NCBI GenBank assembly: GCA_000697665.1
Contig: KL197744.1
Span: 313,316-362,135, forward strand
DNA: 48,820 bases
Source of the DNA: Jaapia argillacea MUCL 33604
Lineage: Eukaryota; Basidiomycota; Agaricomycetes; Jaapiales; Jaapiaceae
Direction: 5' to 3'
In this document: positions 10,762-20,355 of the stretch, in pieces
How positions within the stretch are numbered: the first letter of the stretch is position 1
Layout of the letters: each line of letters opens with the position of its first letter
Position numbers and translations under genes: made by a program
The notes under the pieces: generated by a model
Told to the model about the DNA's origin: nothing
The model's database searches: none
Seen by the model: only the letters and a program-made list of their open reading frames with translations

Positions 10762-11259
10762 GCTGGGTAGCGTCTATCAGAAACTGAGCAGTGTGGAAAG
10801 CAGTGGTGATGAGGGTGGCTAGGAAAGGGAGAAATGCTCGGTCTGCTCAGCAGGTAAAACATTTCAAAGATCGCGCACAGATCCTTCACCCGATTCTGAC
10901 AAAGTCTCACTGTTGGTTAAGCTCTGATCATCAGTTCCTGATTCTTCTTGCTTCTCCATCAATTCATCGACAATGTGTATCACTGCCTTGTCTCATGTGA
11001 CATAAGGAAGGAGTCGGAACCTCGCAACTCCTTGTTTCATGAGCGTTCCATCAAGCTCTCTTAAAACATAAGACCCTCCTCTGGTCTATCTGATGACCTC
11101 ATAAGGTCCTAAGCACCTCGGTTGATGCTTTTGATCCATACTCTTTTCAACCTGAGTGTTCCGCTGCAAAACTAAATCCCCCCATTTGAATACATGATTG
11201 GAAAGGCAGCGACTAAAGATCTTCTCAAGCTGAATAGCTGAACGACAACATGTCTTGGC

Positions 11260-11264
11260 TAAAG
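11260..11264 (+). repeat. Target-site duplication TAAAG (left)
   Basis: Five-base direct repeat flanking the solo LTR; identical to 11946-11950. Confidence 0.9.
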
Positions 11265-11945
11265 TGTTAAGATCGTCACTTCAACGAAGTATACAATGAA
11301 AGACTTTGATACTTCTCTGATGATATCTAGGCTACAGCCACAGAGTAGAACGATGAGAGGATGGGAGACTATCAGAGGTTTCCAGATGATTGATCAGACA
11401 GGGATCAAGTTGAGACAATGCGAATAAAGATAACGATCTATATTGACAAAGTGAACAAGATGGGGAATACTAGCGAATACAGGGAAGTATATATACTAAG
11501 ATAAAGCACAGTCTGTAGTCCGTAGTAGTGATGAGTAAGATAGTAGTAAAACAGTAGTAAGCATGAGTCGAAGTGAGTCAGAAAGACAGGAGTCCATAGT
11601 TAGGGGTCTGTAGTCCGTAGTCCACAGTTGATGGTCTGATGGATGAGTCAGGGACATAGGGGTCTGTAGTCCATGGTCCAGGTCGTACAGGAAGGTGGGG
11701 TATTGGTGTATCAGGGGTTCAGAGTGACGGAGTTTGAGTGATAACGAAGGATGATGCACTAGAGGTTGGATGTGCAGGAGCGAGGAGGTATCAGAGGGAT
11801 GTCGAAGGGATATGTACCCGTCCCTTGTGTTTAGGAGGAATATGATCATAGTGCTTGATGATCCATATGAAGGATCAGATATCCTTGAGGAGTGTCGAAT
11901 AACAAGGAAAATGAAAATAGGCGTAGCAAGGTGTGATTCTTAACA
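11265..11945 (+). mobile_element. Solo LTR, Copia-like, 681 bp, nested in the Gypsy integrase
   Basis: The sequence begins TGTTAAGA and ends TCTTAACA, an 8-bp perfect terminal inverted repeat of TG..CA form, and is flanked by identical TAAAG. The interrupted integrase reading frame resumes on the other side, proving insertion. A TATATATA-type box lies near 11489 on the plus strand, suggesting plus orientation. Internal direct repeats of GGGGTCTGTAGTCC occur near 11605 and 11658. The length, ends and 5-bp duplication fit a Copia-type LTR left after LTR-LTR recombination; no coding sequence remains. Confidence 0.92.
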
Positions 11946-11950
11946 TAAAG
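11946..11950 (+). repeat. Target-site duplication TAAAG (right)
   Basis: Matches 11260-11264 exactly. Confidence 0.9.
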
Positions 11951-12743
11951 TGTTCGCTGCTCATTGAAGGTCTTCTGGCCTCTTTTCTAATTGGTGGATA
12001 TGCAACGCCAACAGTTCAGGAGTGGATATACCTGATCTGATCCCTTGGACCATGAAGGTTGCTTCGCTGAGGTCAAATGGGAGGACTGGATCAATGCCAA
12101 ACAGAAGATAATAAGGGCTGAACCCTGTTGATTGCCTGACAATAATCTTATCTGCAAAGAAGGCATGATGGACTTTGTCTGGCCAATTCTTGATCTTGCC
12201 GTGGCATGATTTCACTATTCCTTCCCTGATTATAATATGGCCGTGCTCCACAACTCCATTTGCTTTTGAATTATAGGGGGAGATTCTGATCTGGGGAATC
12301 TTGTATCGCTTCAACAGAATTTCAAATGCCCCTTTGATCTCTGTTCCATTATCTGTTACAACTTCTTCAATCACTCCATAATGACAGAAAATCTCCTCCT
12401 AGAAAAAACGTGCAAGTTCATTAGCATTGGCACTTCGCAATGCTCTTCCTTCTGCTCCTAATGTAGGATCATCTCTTGCTGCCACAATCCAATTGTAACC
12501 ACGACTTGTCAGCATGTGCATGATGTCCACATAAATCTTACTGAAGATCGTCGCTGGTACTGATATAGTGATGGGAATTTCCACTTTCTTGATGCTTCGA
12601 ATTTGACATTCATGACATGAGCTGACGTGGTGTTTCACATCCACAAACATTTTGGGCCAGAAGAACCGGTCCTGGATGAGCTTAAAAACACCATAGACCC
12701 TGCAATGCCCCGTTCCTTCATGGGCTTGGGTCAATATCTCTCT

Positions 12744-13577
12744 TCACTTCTCTACTTCAAATACAACCAAAAGCGGACTCTGGTGCTGCTGCTTTTTGAA
12801 CAGAGCTCCTCCTTTCAGGAAGAAATAGGGAACTCTCCACATGAAATGTCGCTGAACTTGTGGTGATGAAAATTCAGGAAGCTCTAACGTTTTCAGGAAA
12901 TTACGAATGTCCTCAAGGTACTGATCTTTTGGTGAGCTAGTCGCCATGAGGCATGCTGGGACTGTGTCACTCATGGGAAGTTTCTCAGGAATCGGTGGAG
13001 CTGGAGTTGCGCTATATTGTACAAGTAGGGCTAGATCATCCAACCATTCATCTGATTCCTCTGCTTCTTCTAGTTCTTCTTCTAGCAGCTCCCACCATGA
13101 GAGAGCGTCTGGACCATGGTGCTTATCTGCTGGAACATGTTTCATGGTGAAGTCATAAAGGAGAATCCCTTGGATCCAGCGATCAATGGATGCAGCCAGC
13201 TGTAGGTCTGGGTTGTTAAGCATATCCTTGAGGTATTTCACATCGACTTCAAGGATAAGCTTCTTGACTCCTACTAGGTATAGTTGCCAATGCCGAAAGG
13301 CTCGAAAGCATCCATAGAGCTCTAGTTTTGGCTGGCTGTATCTGGATTCTCGCTCATTGAATGGTAATGATCCATAGCGAGCTGGATGATGACATCCTTG
13401 TTCATCTTCTTGAGACAGGATAAATCCAACTCCTATCTGACTTGAGTCTACTGAGAGAATCACAGGATGATCACAAGAGTAATCAATTGGGCGAAGTGCT
13501 GGTGTGGAAGTAATGAGCAATTTTAGCTGGTCAAATGCTGCTTGTCGCTGGCTATCCCACAGAAATTCTGCATCTTT
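12744..13577 (-). pseudogene. Gypsy element 1 pol, RNase H and connection
   Basis: The frame opens with LRPIDYSCDHPVILSVDSS, carrying the first catalytic Asp, followed by GVGFILSQ, the second acidic site in PKLELYG and the third in LEVDVKY. The domain closes with HVPADKHHGPDALS, the usual end of Gypsy RNase H, which degrades RNA in the RNA:DNA hybrid. An acidic linker (13085-12950) leads to the integrase zinc finger. The frame is open from 13520 to 12744, with stops on either side. The Arg normally ending PDALSR is Trp here. Confidence 0.88.
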
Positions 13578-15361
13578 TCATATCAACTCTGTCAGTGGTC
13601 TGGCAATTACCAAGTAATCCTTGATCCACACTCGGACTGTTCCACACAGCCCTAAGAAACCTCGTACGTCTTTCACTGTCTTCAATTCAGGCCAACTCAA
13701 AATCTTCTCAACCTTTCCCTCATCAGGGAGCCGTCCTTCTGGGGTACACTTCTGCCCAACAATCATCACTTCTGGACGACACATCTGAACCTTCTTTGGT
13801 GAGAATGTTCCTCCTGCTAATCCAACTCTGTGCATAATTCGATACACATCTACTGCATGCTCCCAAATAAACCGTCTAATTCCAGGATTTTCCTTCAGTG
13901 TCTCTGGCTCTCCCTGATCATTTGGATAGCACGTGGTGGGTCCTTTGATAGGTAGGTCATCAATGAAAAATTGCATTTTTCTGGGATTTTGTCTTGCAGG
14001 AGAAATGACATGCAGGCTTGAAACTCTCCCACTGCATTAGTGTATCCCATTGGCATGGACGTCAATCTCATGAGACCCAAAGGTGTCATGAATGCTGTTA
14101 GGTCAGGGCTGACCACGTCCACTTGTTGAGCATCATAACCCCAAAACAAATCAAACACTGTGTAACATTGGCAGCCAGCAAAAGGCTCAATAAAATCTTC
14201 AAGAATGGGGGGTAAATTGGTGTCGCGAATGGATACTGCATTCAATGGCTGGAGATCATGAACTAATCATAGTTTGCCATTCTTCTTCAAAACACAGAAC
14301 CAACACAAGCGATAAGACAATTGACTGGGTTCGTACACTCCTGCTCCTATTTTATCCTTTAAAATCTTGATCACTTGGTCCCTGATCCCAGGTGGTATAG
14401 GAATATTGGGTTCAGCCCAAGGAACGTGGGGAACAGTGGGCATGATGTAGGGTGAGAAGTAATCCTCCCTAAATGTTCCTCTTTGACTCTCTTCAAATGC
14501 TAGGGCCCTCTCATTCAAAAATAGGATGTGACAGAAGAGTTTCAATTCTTCAGGCCACAAAAATCCATCTGGATTAAGATCCATCTCTTCCATCTGCTCA
14601 TAACTCATCTTCTTGGTAGGGGTAAATTCAGGGGGATGGGGCGATAGAGGCGGTAAAGAGAAAAGTGGATCTTCTGGTATCTGTCTCCTAACCTTGGCAT
14701 TTTCAGGAAATACGCCAGGGATTGGTTTGACCTTCCTATCCACTCGCTTATACATTGTTCCCACCATGGGAGTAATTTCATTGCACTTCTCACTTGCAAT
14801 TGTGATGAGAAAGGTAGAATTCTGCTGTTGTAATTGGTCCAGAACTTGGACAGCCAAATAATCATCCATAGAATTCAGATTGTTGATCATATGCTGGGAA
14901 ATCATCGATTGGTGTTCCAAATGAACCCAATCCTTCAAAACATGGAGAGCATCCTCCGCTCTGTCATTGGTAACCCATTTGGCTACCCAGAGGACAGTTC
15001 CTTTCTCCTCATCTTTGCTTCTCAGCGAAACGAAATTGACAGACTGACATTTGGCTGGACCCTTCCATGGAGTCGAGCATGAAACAAATCGTTGTGGGAT
15101 CTCAATATCCCATCCTACTTTCAGCTAAGATCCTACCCAAGGTTCATCAAGCTGTGTAGGTTCCAAAACTTCATATCCATAGTGATTTCACTCTCCAAAA
15201 CCTCTGTCAATCAGGTCATTTCCAATGATAAATGATCCTGTGACTGCAGAAACTGGTGCTGTCTCATAGAGCCAAATTCTATCTCCAGCAGCAAATTGAT
15301 GGCTCCAATATTTGTGGGTTTTCAATCCCTCAAATATCACATACGCAAAATGTGGTTTGAT
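13578..15361 (-). pseudogene. Gypsy element 1 pol, N-terminal domain and reverse transcriptase
   Basis: Downstream of the conserved TGA (15362-15364) lies an N-terminal domain of about 140 residues with FAAGDRIWLYE, shared with element 2 but of unknown function; it contains internal stops. A spacer (14938-14400) has the lineage motifs KPIPGVFPE, PEDPLFSLPPLSPHPPEF and GFLWPEELKL. RT proper starts at PIPPGIRDQVIKIL with VYEPSQLSYR, WFCVLKKNGKL, a stop, LVHDLQPLNAV, VFDLFWGYDA, MPMGYTNAVGEFQ and the catalytic FIDD (near 13965). A one-base frameshift lies right at FIDD. Thumb motifs VGQKCTPEGR, VRGFLGLCGTVR and WIKDY follow. Not functional. Confidence 0.88.
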
Positions 15362-15364
15362 TCA
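15362..15364 (-). other. In-frame TGA at the entry to pol (element 1)
   Basis: The minus strand reads GREFLL, TGA, IKP. The identical arrangement occurs in element 2 at 24402-24404. Upstream the frame is open for about 200 codons. Confidence 0.75.
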
Positions 15365-15835
15365 GAGTAAAAACTCCCTTCCTGAGACCCTGATAGGTCT
15401 ACGTTCATCATCATCATCATTGATAGGAGTGAGTGCAGGCAATTCCTCATCCTCCTCCTCCTCCAATGCAAAGATACTGACAGCTGGGTCTTCTCCTGAC
15501 TCATCAGAAGTCATGGGTTCAAATCTGGAAGACAACTCCTCGTCATCTGCATTATACTCATTTTCCAACCAATAATCATCCTGGTCATCCTCGGAGCTCT
15601 CAAGTTCCACTCCCAAAGTCAACACTCCCTCATTGAAAATACTTCCATCCAACTCTCCGGAATTTTCCTCCAAGACCTCTCGTTCGATCGCCAAAGACAT
15701 CTCATCACTCTCAATTATTTCACTCATGCCTGAAAATTCACTCAAGTCATCTTCCTCAACATTGGTGAAGTCCAAATCTTGCTCAGAGTCAGAGGGAGGG
15801 ACAGTAATGAGACCACAAGTATAAGTTGTTATTTG
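15365..15835 (-). CDS. Acidic leader region of element 1 pol ORF
   Basis: The frame upstream of the TGA encodes a strongly acidic stretch rich in Glu, Asp and Ser (LEENSGELD, LESSEDDQDD, ALEEEEDEEL), ending INDDDDERRPIRVSGREFLL. The exon probably starts after a splice acceptor between 15840 and 15785; further upstream the frame is pyrimidine-rich intron-like sequence. Acidic spacers are common between domains of fungal Gypsy polyproteins. Element 2 does not keep this sequence, so it may tolerate change. Confidence 0.5.
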
Positions 15836-16325
15836 AGAGTGCATAAAGTTGTGTACATTTGTAAGGAATGTGGGTAGATAGTTGAATAACAAGAAGTGGG
15901 AGTCAAAAAGGAGGGTGGGGTGGTCATCAATAAATGGAACTAAAGGTGTTGTTACAATCATAGATGGAAACATAGAGAAGAAGGGGGGGGAATATCATGA
16001 GGATCATAAATGAAAATAGAAAGAGAAGATAGGAAGAAAAAGACAGAAGACGAGAAAGATATATGAAACATAAAAGGGAAGCATGGGGGTACTTAGAAAC
16101 AAGAACAATGATGATGAAAGAAAGAGAAACCATAAAGTGATAGTACAAGGAGTGGGGGGGGGGGAATAGAAACAAAGGCGAGAATGGAAATGGAAACGGA
16201 AACATAAACAAAACAAAAACGCAAACAAAAATGAAAGAAAAAATATGGAATATAATGCAAAGGTGAGGCGAGAGGTGAGGATGAATCGAAAAGGGATAAT
16301 GAAAAGGATTAAATGAGGATCTCAC
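15836..16325 (-). other. C/T-rich intron-like tract between ORF-X and pol (element 1)
   Basis: On the minus strand this tract is dominated by C and T, with runs such as TTTCTTCC and a C8 homopolymer. It starts with a GTGAG splice donor at 16325 right after ORF-X, and the acidic pol frame begins at its other end. At about 490 nt it would be far longer than the 50-80 nt introns elsewhere in the window. Confidence 0.45.
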
Positions 16326-16920
16326 TTGCAGGTACCACGCCAACTCCGACTGCACACCAATGGTGAAGAGAGGCTTGGTAGACTGCGATGATCCTCTTGT
16401 GTTCGTGCTTCAGGCGAGTCACCTCTGCAGCCCAAAACTTTGAGAGTCCCTGGAATTCGGCCATACAAGCGATGATGCGATCGAGCATTGGGACAAGCTT
16501 CGAAATGTAGTTGAGGCTCAATCCGCTATGCAATGCGTCCTCCCACTCATCACCTTCCTCGAGGCAAAGCTCACTCACAAGCTCAACCATTCGGTCTCTC
16601 CACGTTCGGAAAATGAGAGGGGTGTGGACCTTATTGGGAATGTTGTCAGGAGGGGGGTGATTGAGAGTCACCATGAGTGATAGAATGTGCTCTGGAAGGA
16701 CTACAAGGTGTGCTGGATGATCGGCAGGCGTTGTCGACGAGTTTGCATTTGTGGAGGGAATGGTAATGGCAAGCAAAGACGTAGATTGACTGACATCGGC
16801 AAGGATTTCGTCCTCATGAACACCGCGAATAGGTGATGTTCGTGCTGGGTCAGATCCAGAACTAGACAAGGGAGGTGGAAGTTTGTCAACTTCGACGAGA
16901 TTGGGGAGTGAGGTGTTGCA
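16326..16920 (-). CDS. ORF-X of Gypsy element 1 (gag-like, unknown family)
   Basis: An open frame of about 190 residues: a Ser/Thr-rich N-terminus (SSGSDPARTSPIRG), then an alpha-helical domain with FRTWRDRMVEL, NYISKLVPMLDRII and FQGLSKFWAAEVTRLKHE. It ends at a phase-1 donor (GCAA|GTGAG). The homologue at 26547-27070 has LQGITSLWDAEWARLK at the equivalent place and the same phase-1 GTGAG donor. The frame remains open upstream of the Met at 16869 to about 16920, so the true start may be missing or on another exon. The helical composition suggests a structural protein, but I recognise no family and the element already has a conventional gag elsewhere. Confidence 0.5.
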
Positions 16921-17080
16921 CCAGTCCCTGTACCTTGATTATAATGTTACATGACCATTACAGCCCATCACATTACAATTCCAACAGTAGCTACTGTAGG
17001 CTACTGGCCACCTACATTGCAATTCAATGGCATTACAATGTCACCTGCCAGACTCAAAAGCCAGGATCTCAAACCTCACC
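16921..17080. repeat. MITE-like interval with ACAGTAGCTACTGT palindrome
   Basis: Contains the perfect palindrome ACAGTAGCTACTGT (16984-16997) flanked by short ATTACA/TGTAAT words on both sides, as in small inverted-repeat elements. The same palindrome occurs at 36731-36744. No coding sequence seen. Confidence 0.45.
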
Positions 17081-17220
17081 AAAAAACATGACTCAGAAAA
17101 ATATATCCAGCCACGAAAAAACATATCCAGACATGGAGAAAACAAACTGGGTGGAAAAAAACATATTGGACCGAAAAAAACATATGCAGTGGAAAAACAA
17201 AAAAGATGGTTGGAAAAACC
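17081..17220 (+). repeat. A-rich degenerate tandem repeat, period about 19-20 bp
   Basis: A-tracts of four to seven bases begin at 17081, 17096, 17116, 17138, 17155, 17174, 17193 and 17213, each followed by CATAT- or CAGG/TGG-like words. The unit resembles AAAAAACATATCCAGA..TGG. It is degenerate, so probably old. Confidence 0.6.
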
Positions 17221-17853
17221 GCACCGTTAGGGTTACACTGGGCAGAACAAAATACATGGGGTGGAAACAAAACAGACACAACAAAAAAGACAAAAAAACA
17301 AATAGGGGCGAAAAGTGCTCACCTTCATGATGTTGGGTACACTCAGTTCCATCTTCATCCCAGAGGGGGGACTGAGGTAAAAGCCTGACATAGATGATTG
17401 ACTACGACATGAGAGAGATCATAGATGCTGAAGGACAATAGTCTATTAGGTGGAAGAGGTCAAAATGAATGAGGAGCCAAATGCAGAGAAGGGGGAGGGC
17501 AATTGAAAGAAAGAAACCAGCCAAAATGACAAGGGCGACCACGATAAGCAAGATACCAAGCAAACAAAGAGAGCAGCAATGGATGAGGCAACACAAAAGC
17601 AGGATGGAAGAAACTTCAAGACAAGCAACAACAAGGGGCAACAATAACGGTGGTGATAAAGGACATGGAAGTGCAAGCAATCAAATAATGAAGAGTAGAT
17701 AAAAATAAACAGGAACGGGAATTAGAGGAACGACAAGGTGGCAGTTCCAGGACGTGGAGGAGTAATGAAGATGATGAATCGAACCATGAGCATATATATA
17801 CGAGAGTTTGGTGTCTTCAAGGTGGGGAGAGAGGACAAGTTGTGTCGGCAACT
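17221..17853. other. Purine-rich interval without a supported gene
   Basis: A continuation of A-rich sequence to 17310, then purine-rich DNA (17400-17700) whose minus strand gives a hydrophobic frame made mostly of Leu, Ser and Cys from C/T-rich codons. I regard that as a composition artefact. It joins the truncated 5' side of element 1 to the end of gene copy beta. Confidence 0.5.
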
Positions 17854-19540
17854 TCAATGGTGCTTCGAGGTTGTGAACCTACAACAACCACTAAGTTCTG
17901 AAGAAACGGTCATCAGTAATCCCATCCAACTTGAAGAGGATAGCCGCACAAACCTCTTCTTCTTTGGAGCCACACCTTCTCCTCCAGCCTCAGATGTTGA
18001 ACAACGTTTACGATTCCCCTTGGAGACCACAGGAGAAGGAGCCACCTCATTGTCATCCACAAGACGACTACACAAGTTGTTACCAATGAGCATGGGAATG
18101 ACTCGGATCTGAAAATATACCGCTCACCTTGTATTTGACTCAAGCATAGATCTCAACACCCACTGGACATCATCAATCACACTCATGAGATCGCCGTCTT
18201 CAACATCAACACTGCCTCCCCAAATGGCATAACCCCACCACACAATCGAAACCATGACTGAGATAAAACCATTGCCTCCACACTTCCTCAACGAAGACCA
18301 ATTGAGTCCAGATCGACGAAGAAGGCCGCCAGTTGGAGAGCTTCATTCAGAAGGTTGTAACATCTGCCACCACTTGCTCCATGAAACAAGATGGTTGTTG
18401 AACGCCTTCCATGTAATGTTGGTAAACGGTGGCTTGTTCAAGCTCCATGATTAGTAATTCTTCTTCCACTGCTGAATGACGAGAGGAATACTGGTGGACT
18501 TGAGAGAAACTCCTTTAGGATTCTGTTGCGAGCACGTTAAGCTTATGAAAGACAGATGAATACAGACCAGAGAACATACCGAGAAATTGAAACACCTTTC
18601 AAATTCCACAAAGAGAGCGACACAAGACTGCCACTGATCACCAAGATGTAACCCCATCATAGCCGGATAACCCTCTTGCAACCACTTGGGCCACAAATCC
18701 ATATCAGACAAATTGACGGCAACATCAGCGGTCGACCCAGACATACTGGAGGTGGGCACGTTGCTAGCACCAACACCAGGGGTGACTTCACCCAACAGTG
18801 GGGGTGGGGTTGACTCACTAGGAGGCAAACGAGCAATGGGAGAGGATGCGAGGTTGGGTGTGGTGGGTGGAGTGGATGCAAGGTTTGGGTGTGGTGGGTG
18901 GAGTGGATGCGAGGTTGGGTATGGTGGGTGGAGTGGATGTAGGATTGGATGCAGGGGGAGGAGATGACGTGGTATTGGATGTGTGATTGATTGTCTGACT
19001 GGTACTTGGCATGTGTGTCTTTGAGACCTTCTTGAGTTGCAACAAAAACTGATGATGGCTCTGGGATGAAGGCGGTTGTGGAGCAGGACTGGAGCTTGGT
19101 GGTGGAAGGAACAGAGGTGTGTTTTGGACTTGAGTGAGCAGAGGTCGTCGAACTAGAGTCTCAAACGCAGTAGTAGGTTTGGGAACTACAGGTAAGCTCA
19201 ACAATGAACCAAAGCTGAACCCATCAACTGCTGACATCATTGTCATCAGGTCAGGTTCAGCAACTGGGAGCTTGGTGCTGCTGGCAGTCAAAGGTGTGGC
19301 CGAAGCGAGAGGCGATCCAGCTGGTGAGACCGTGACAGGAGGGGACGACGCCATCCCAGATGAGGTAGACTGAAGAACCATACTGGCGGCCTGTGTATCG
19401 TCGATGATGATGGCACTTGGATCATTGTGATCTCCCATGGAGGCCCCCAGTCCATCCCCCAAGCCATCCTCAAAGTCATCAGCAAGCTCAAAAAGATCAT
19501 CCAAAGTACTGTCGAAGTCAACGTCCACACCAAAGTCAGT
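17854..19540 (-). pseudogene. Trp-rich fungal gene, copy beta: 3' half
   Basis: Reading down the minus strand: an acidic segment (TDFGVDVDF, LFELADDFEDGLGDGLG at 19540-19440) and a long Ser/Thr/Pro-rich linker, then after 18820 WPKWLQEGYPAMM, FVEFERCF, an intron, QQNPKGVSL, VSWSKWWQMLQPS, IVWWGYAIWGGS, VIDDVQWVLRSML, another intron and a basic tail with PKKKRFVR, likely a nuclear signal, ending near 17854. The Trp motifs and order match a lineage-specific Agaricomycete family I remember only as uncharacterised. Stops interrupt the frame, for example after QPSE. The segment 19072-19540 is duplicated at 33079-33547 in copy alpha. Upstream of 19540 the gene is replaced by ORF3 of element 2. Confidence 0.6.
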
Positions 19541-20266
19541 CTGGCGAAAGATCTGCCGGTGAATTTGGTTATACTGGACTAGGAGATTTGGGAAGTGATA
19601 TGCCTCCCCAGCAAAGCGCTTGATGATGTTGTCGGCCAAGGGTTGTATGATGTCGTCAATGGAAGTGACATACGCGAGAGGGTCAAAATCTCCGACAGGG
19701 AGGACAGTGGTATGGGGAGGAATAGCAGGGTCCATGGATGGGGGGAGCTCTGGGAGCAGAGCAGGGCATGTCCTAGAGAGACTGCTCGCAGGAGGGGCGA
19801 TAGTGTTGTTCTCAGGGGGAGGGACAGGTCCAACAGGAGGGGATGACTGAGGAGTAGTTGAGGAGGGGGCGTTAGGGACGTAGAAGGGGTCTAGGATTTC
19901 TTCGTCAAGCTCAGGTGTCAATCCCCTGCTCTCATCCTCCTCTACTTTGACCTCATAGTCCTCATCAAGGTAGGCCCTGAGGCAAAAGTCTCCTGTCGCT
20001 TTGTTGTAGATGTTAGGTTCACCCTCTGGCCGACTCATCTAAATGGTGGCACCGAAGAGGTGAAACTCACAATAGGGACGTCCATTGTACTTGCCCTCAG
20101 TGATGTGGCAACAGGCTGGCCTGTCAATGATTAGGTTAAATGTTGGAGTGTGGTGGTCAGCAAGGGACAGAGAAGAGAAGGCATCAGCAGGGCGGTGAGA
20201 GGTCAGGTTGGAGAGACGCTGGAAACCAGATCAATTGCTAGGAGCGGAGGTTCAGCGGAGAGGCAT
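19541..20266 (-). pseudogene. ORF3 of Gypsy element 2, 3'-truncated
   Basis: ATG at 20266 lies 90 nt after the pol stop (20356), as in element 1. Despite stops (two TGA early, TAG at 20041) the frame aligns with element 1 ORF3: CHITEGKYNGRPYCEFHLFGATI, cut here to keep it short, corresponds to the CQIRSG..GRTFIDYHLYDATV region, and IIKRFAGEAYHFPNLL matches IMCHFTGETYHRPNLL. Between them lies an acidic then Pro-rich linker of similar size. Homology ends at NQIHRQIF; from 19540 downward the sequence is the acidic segment of the Trp-rich gene, in frame by chance. The 3' LTR of the element is therefore lost. Confidence 0.62.
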
Positions 20267-20355
20267 GATTGGATGCTGAGTGTAGGATGACAGAAAGCTC
20301 AGATGGGTGATGGAATACTCAGGAATTTGGGTGCTTGGATTATAGGGCATCTCTC

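Larger units (their letters stand above)
10864..12743 (-). pseudogene. Gypsy element 1 pol, integrase, split by a solo LTR
   Basis: The zinc-binding module has the HHCC pattern: AHEGTGH with VSSCHECQ near 12620. The catalytic core follows with Asp in YVDIM (near 12525), Asp in TDNG (12350) and Glu in NGVVEHGH (12240), the D,D-35-E set used to join the cDNA to target DNA. A stop interrupts at ARFF*EE (about 12400) and another follows RPEDLQ (11961). The frame then hits the solo LTR (11265-11945) and resumes at RSAIQLEK, with the C-terminal GPY-type module (PRCLGPYEV) and an SGTDDQ...ETLSES tail ending at TGA 10864. The same tail occurs in element 2. A further stop lies in the C-terminal module, so the enzyme is dead. 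Confidence 0.88.

Noticed and set aside
17350-17380. CCTGACA at 17372-17378 as a possible 5' LTR end for element 1
   Set aside because: The upstream bases match the LTR end only loosely, and there is no room for a 1-kb LTR before ORF-X at 16920.
17402-17680. Hydrophobic minus-strand frame resembling membrane helices
   Set aside because: Composed almost entirely of C/T-rich codons in a purine/pyrimidine-asymmetric tract; no start context, no homology pattern.
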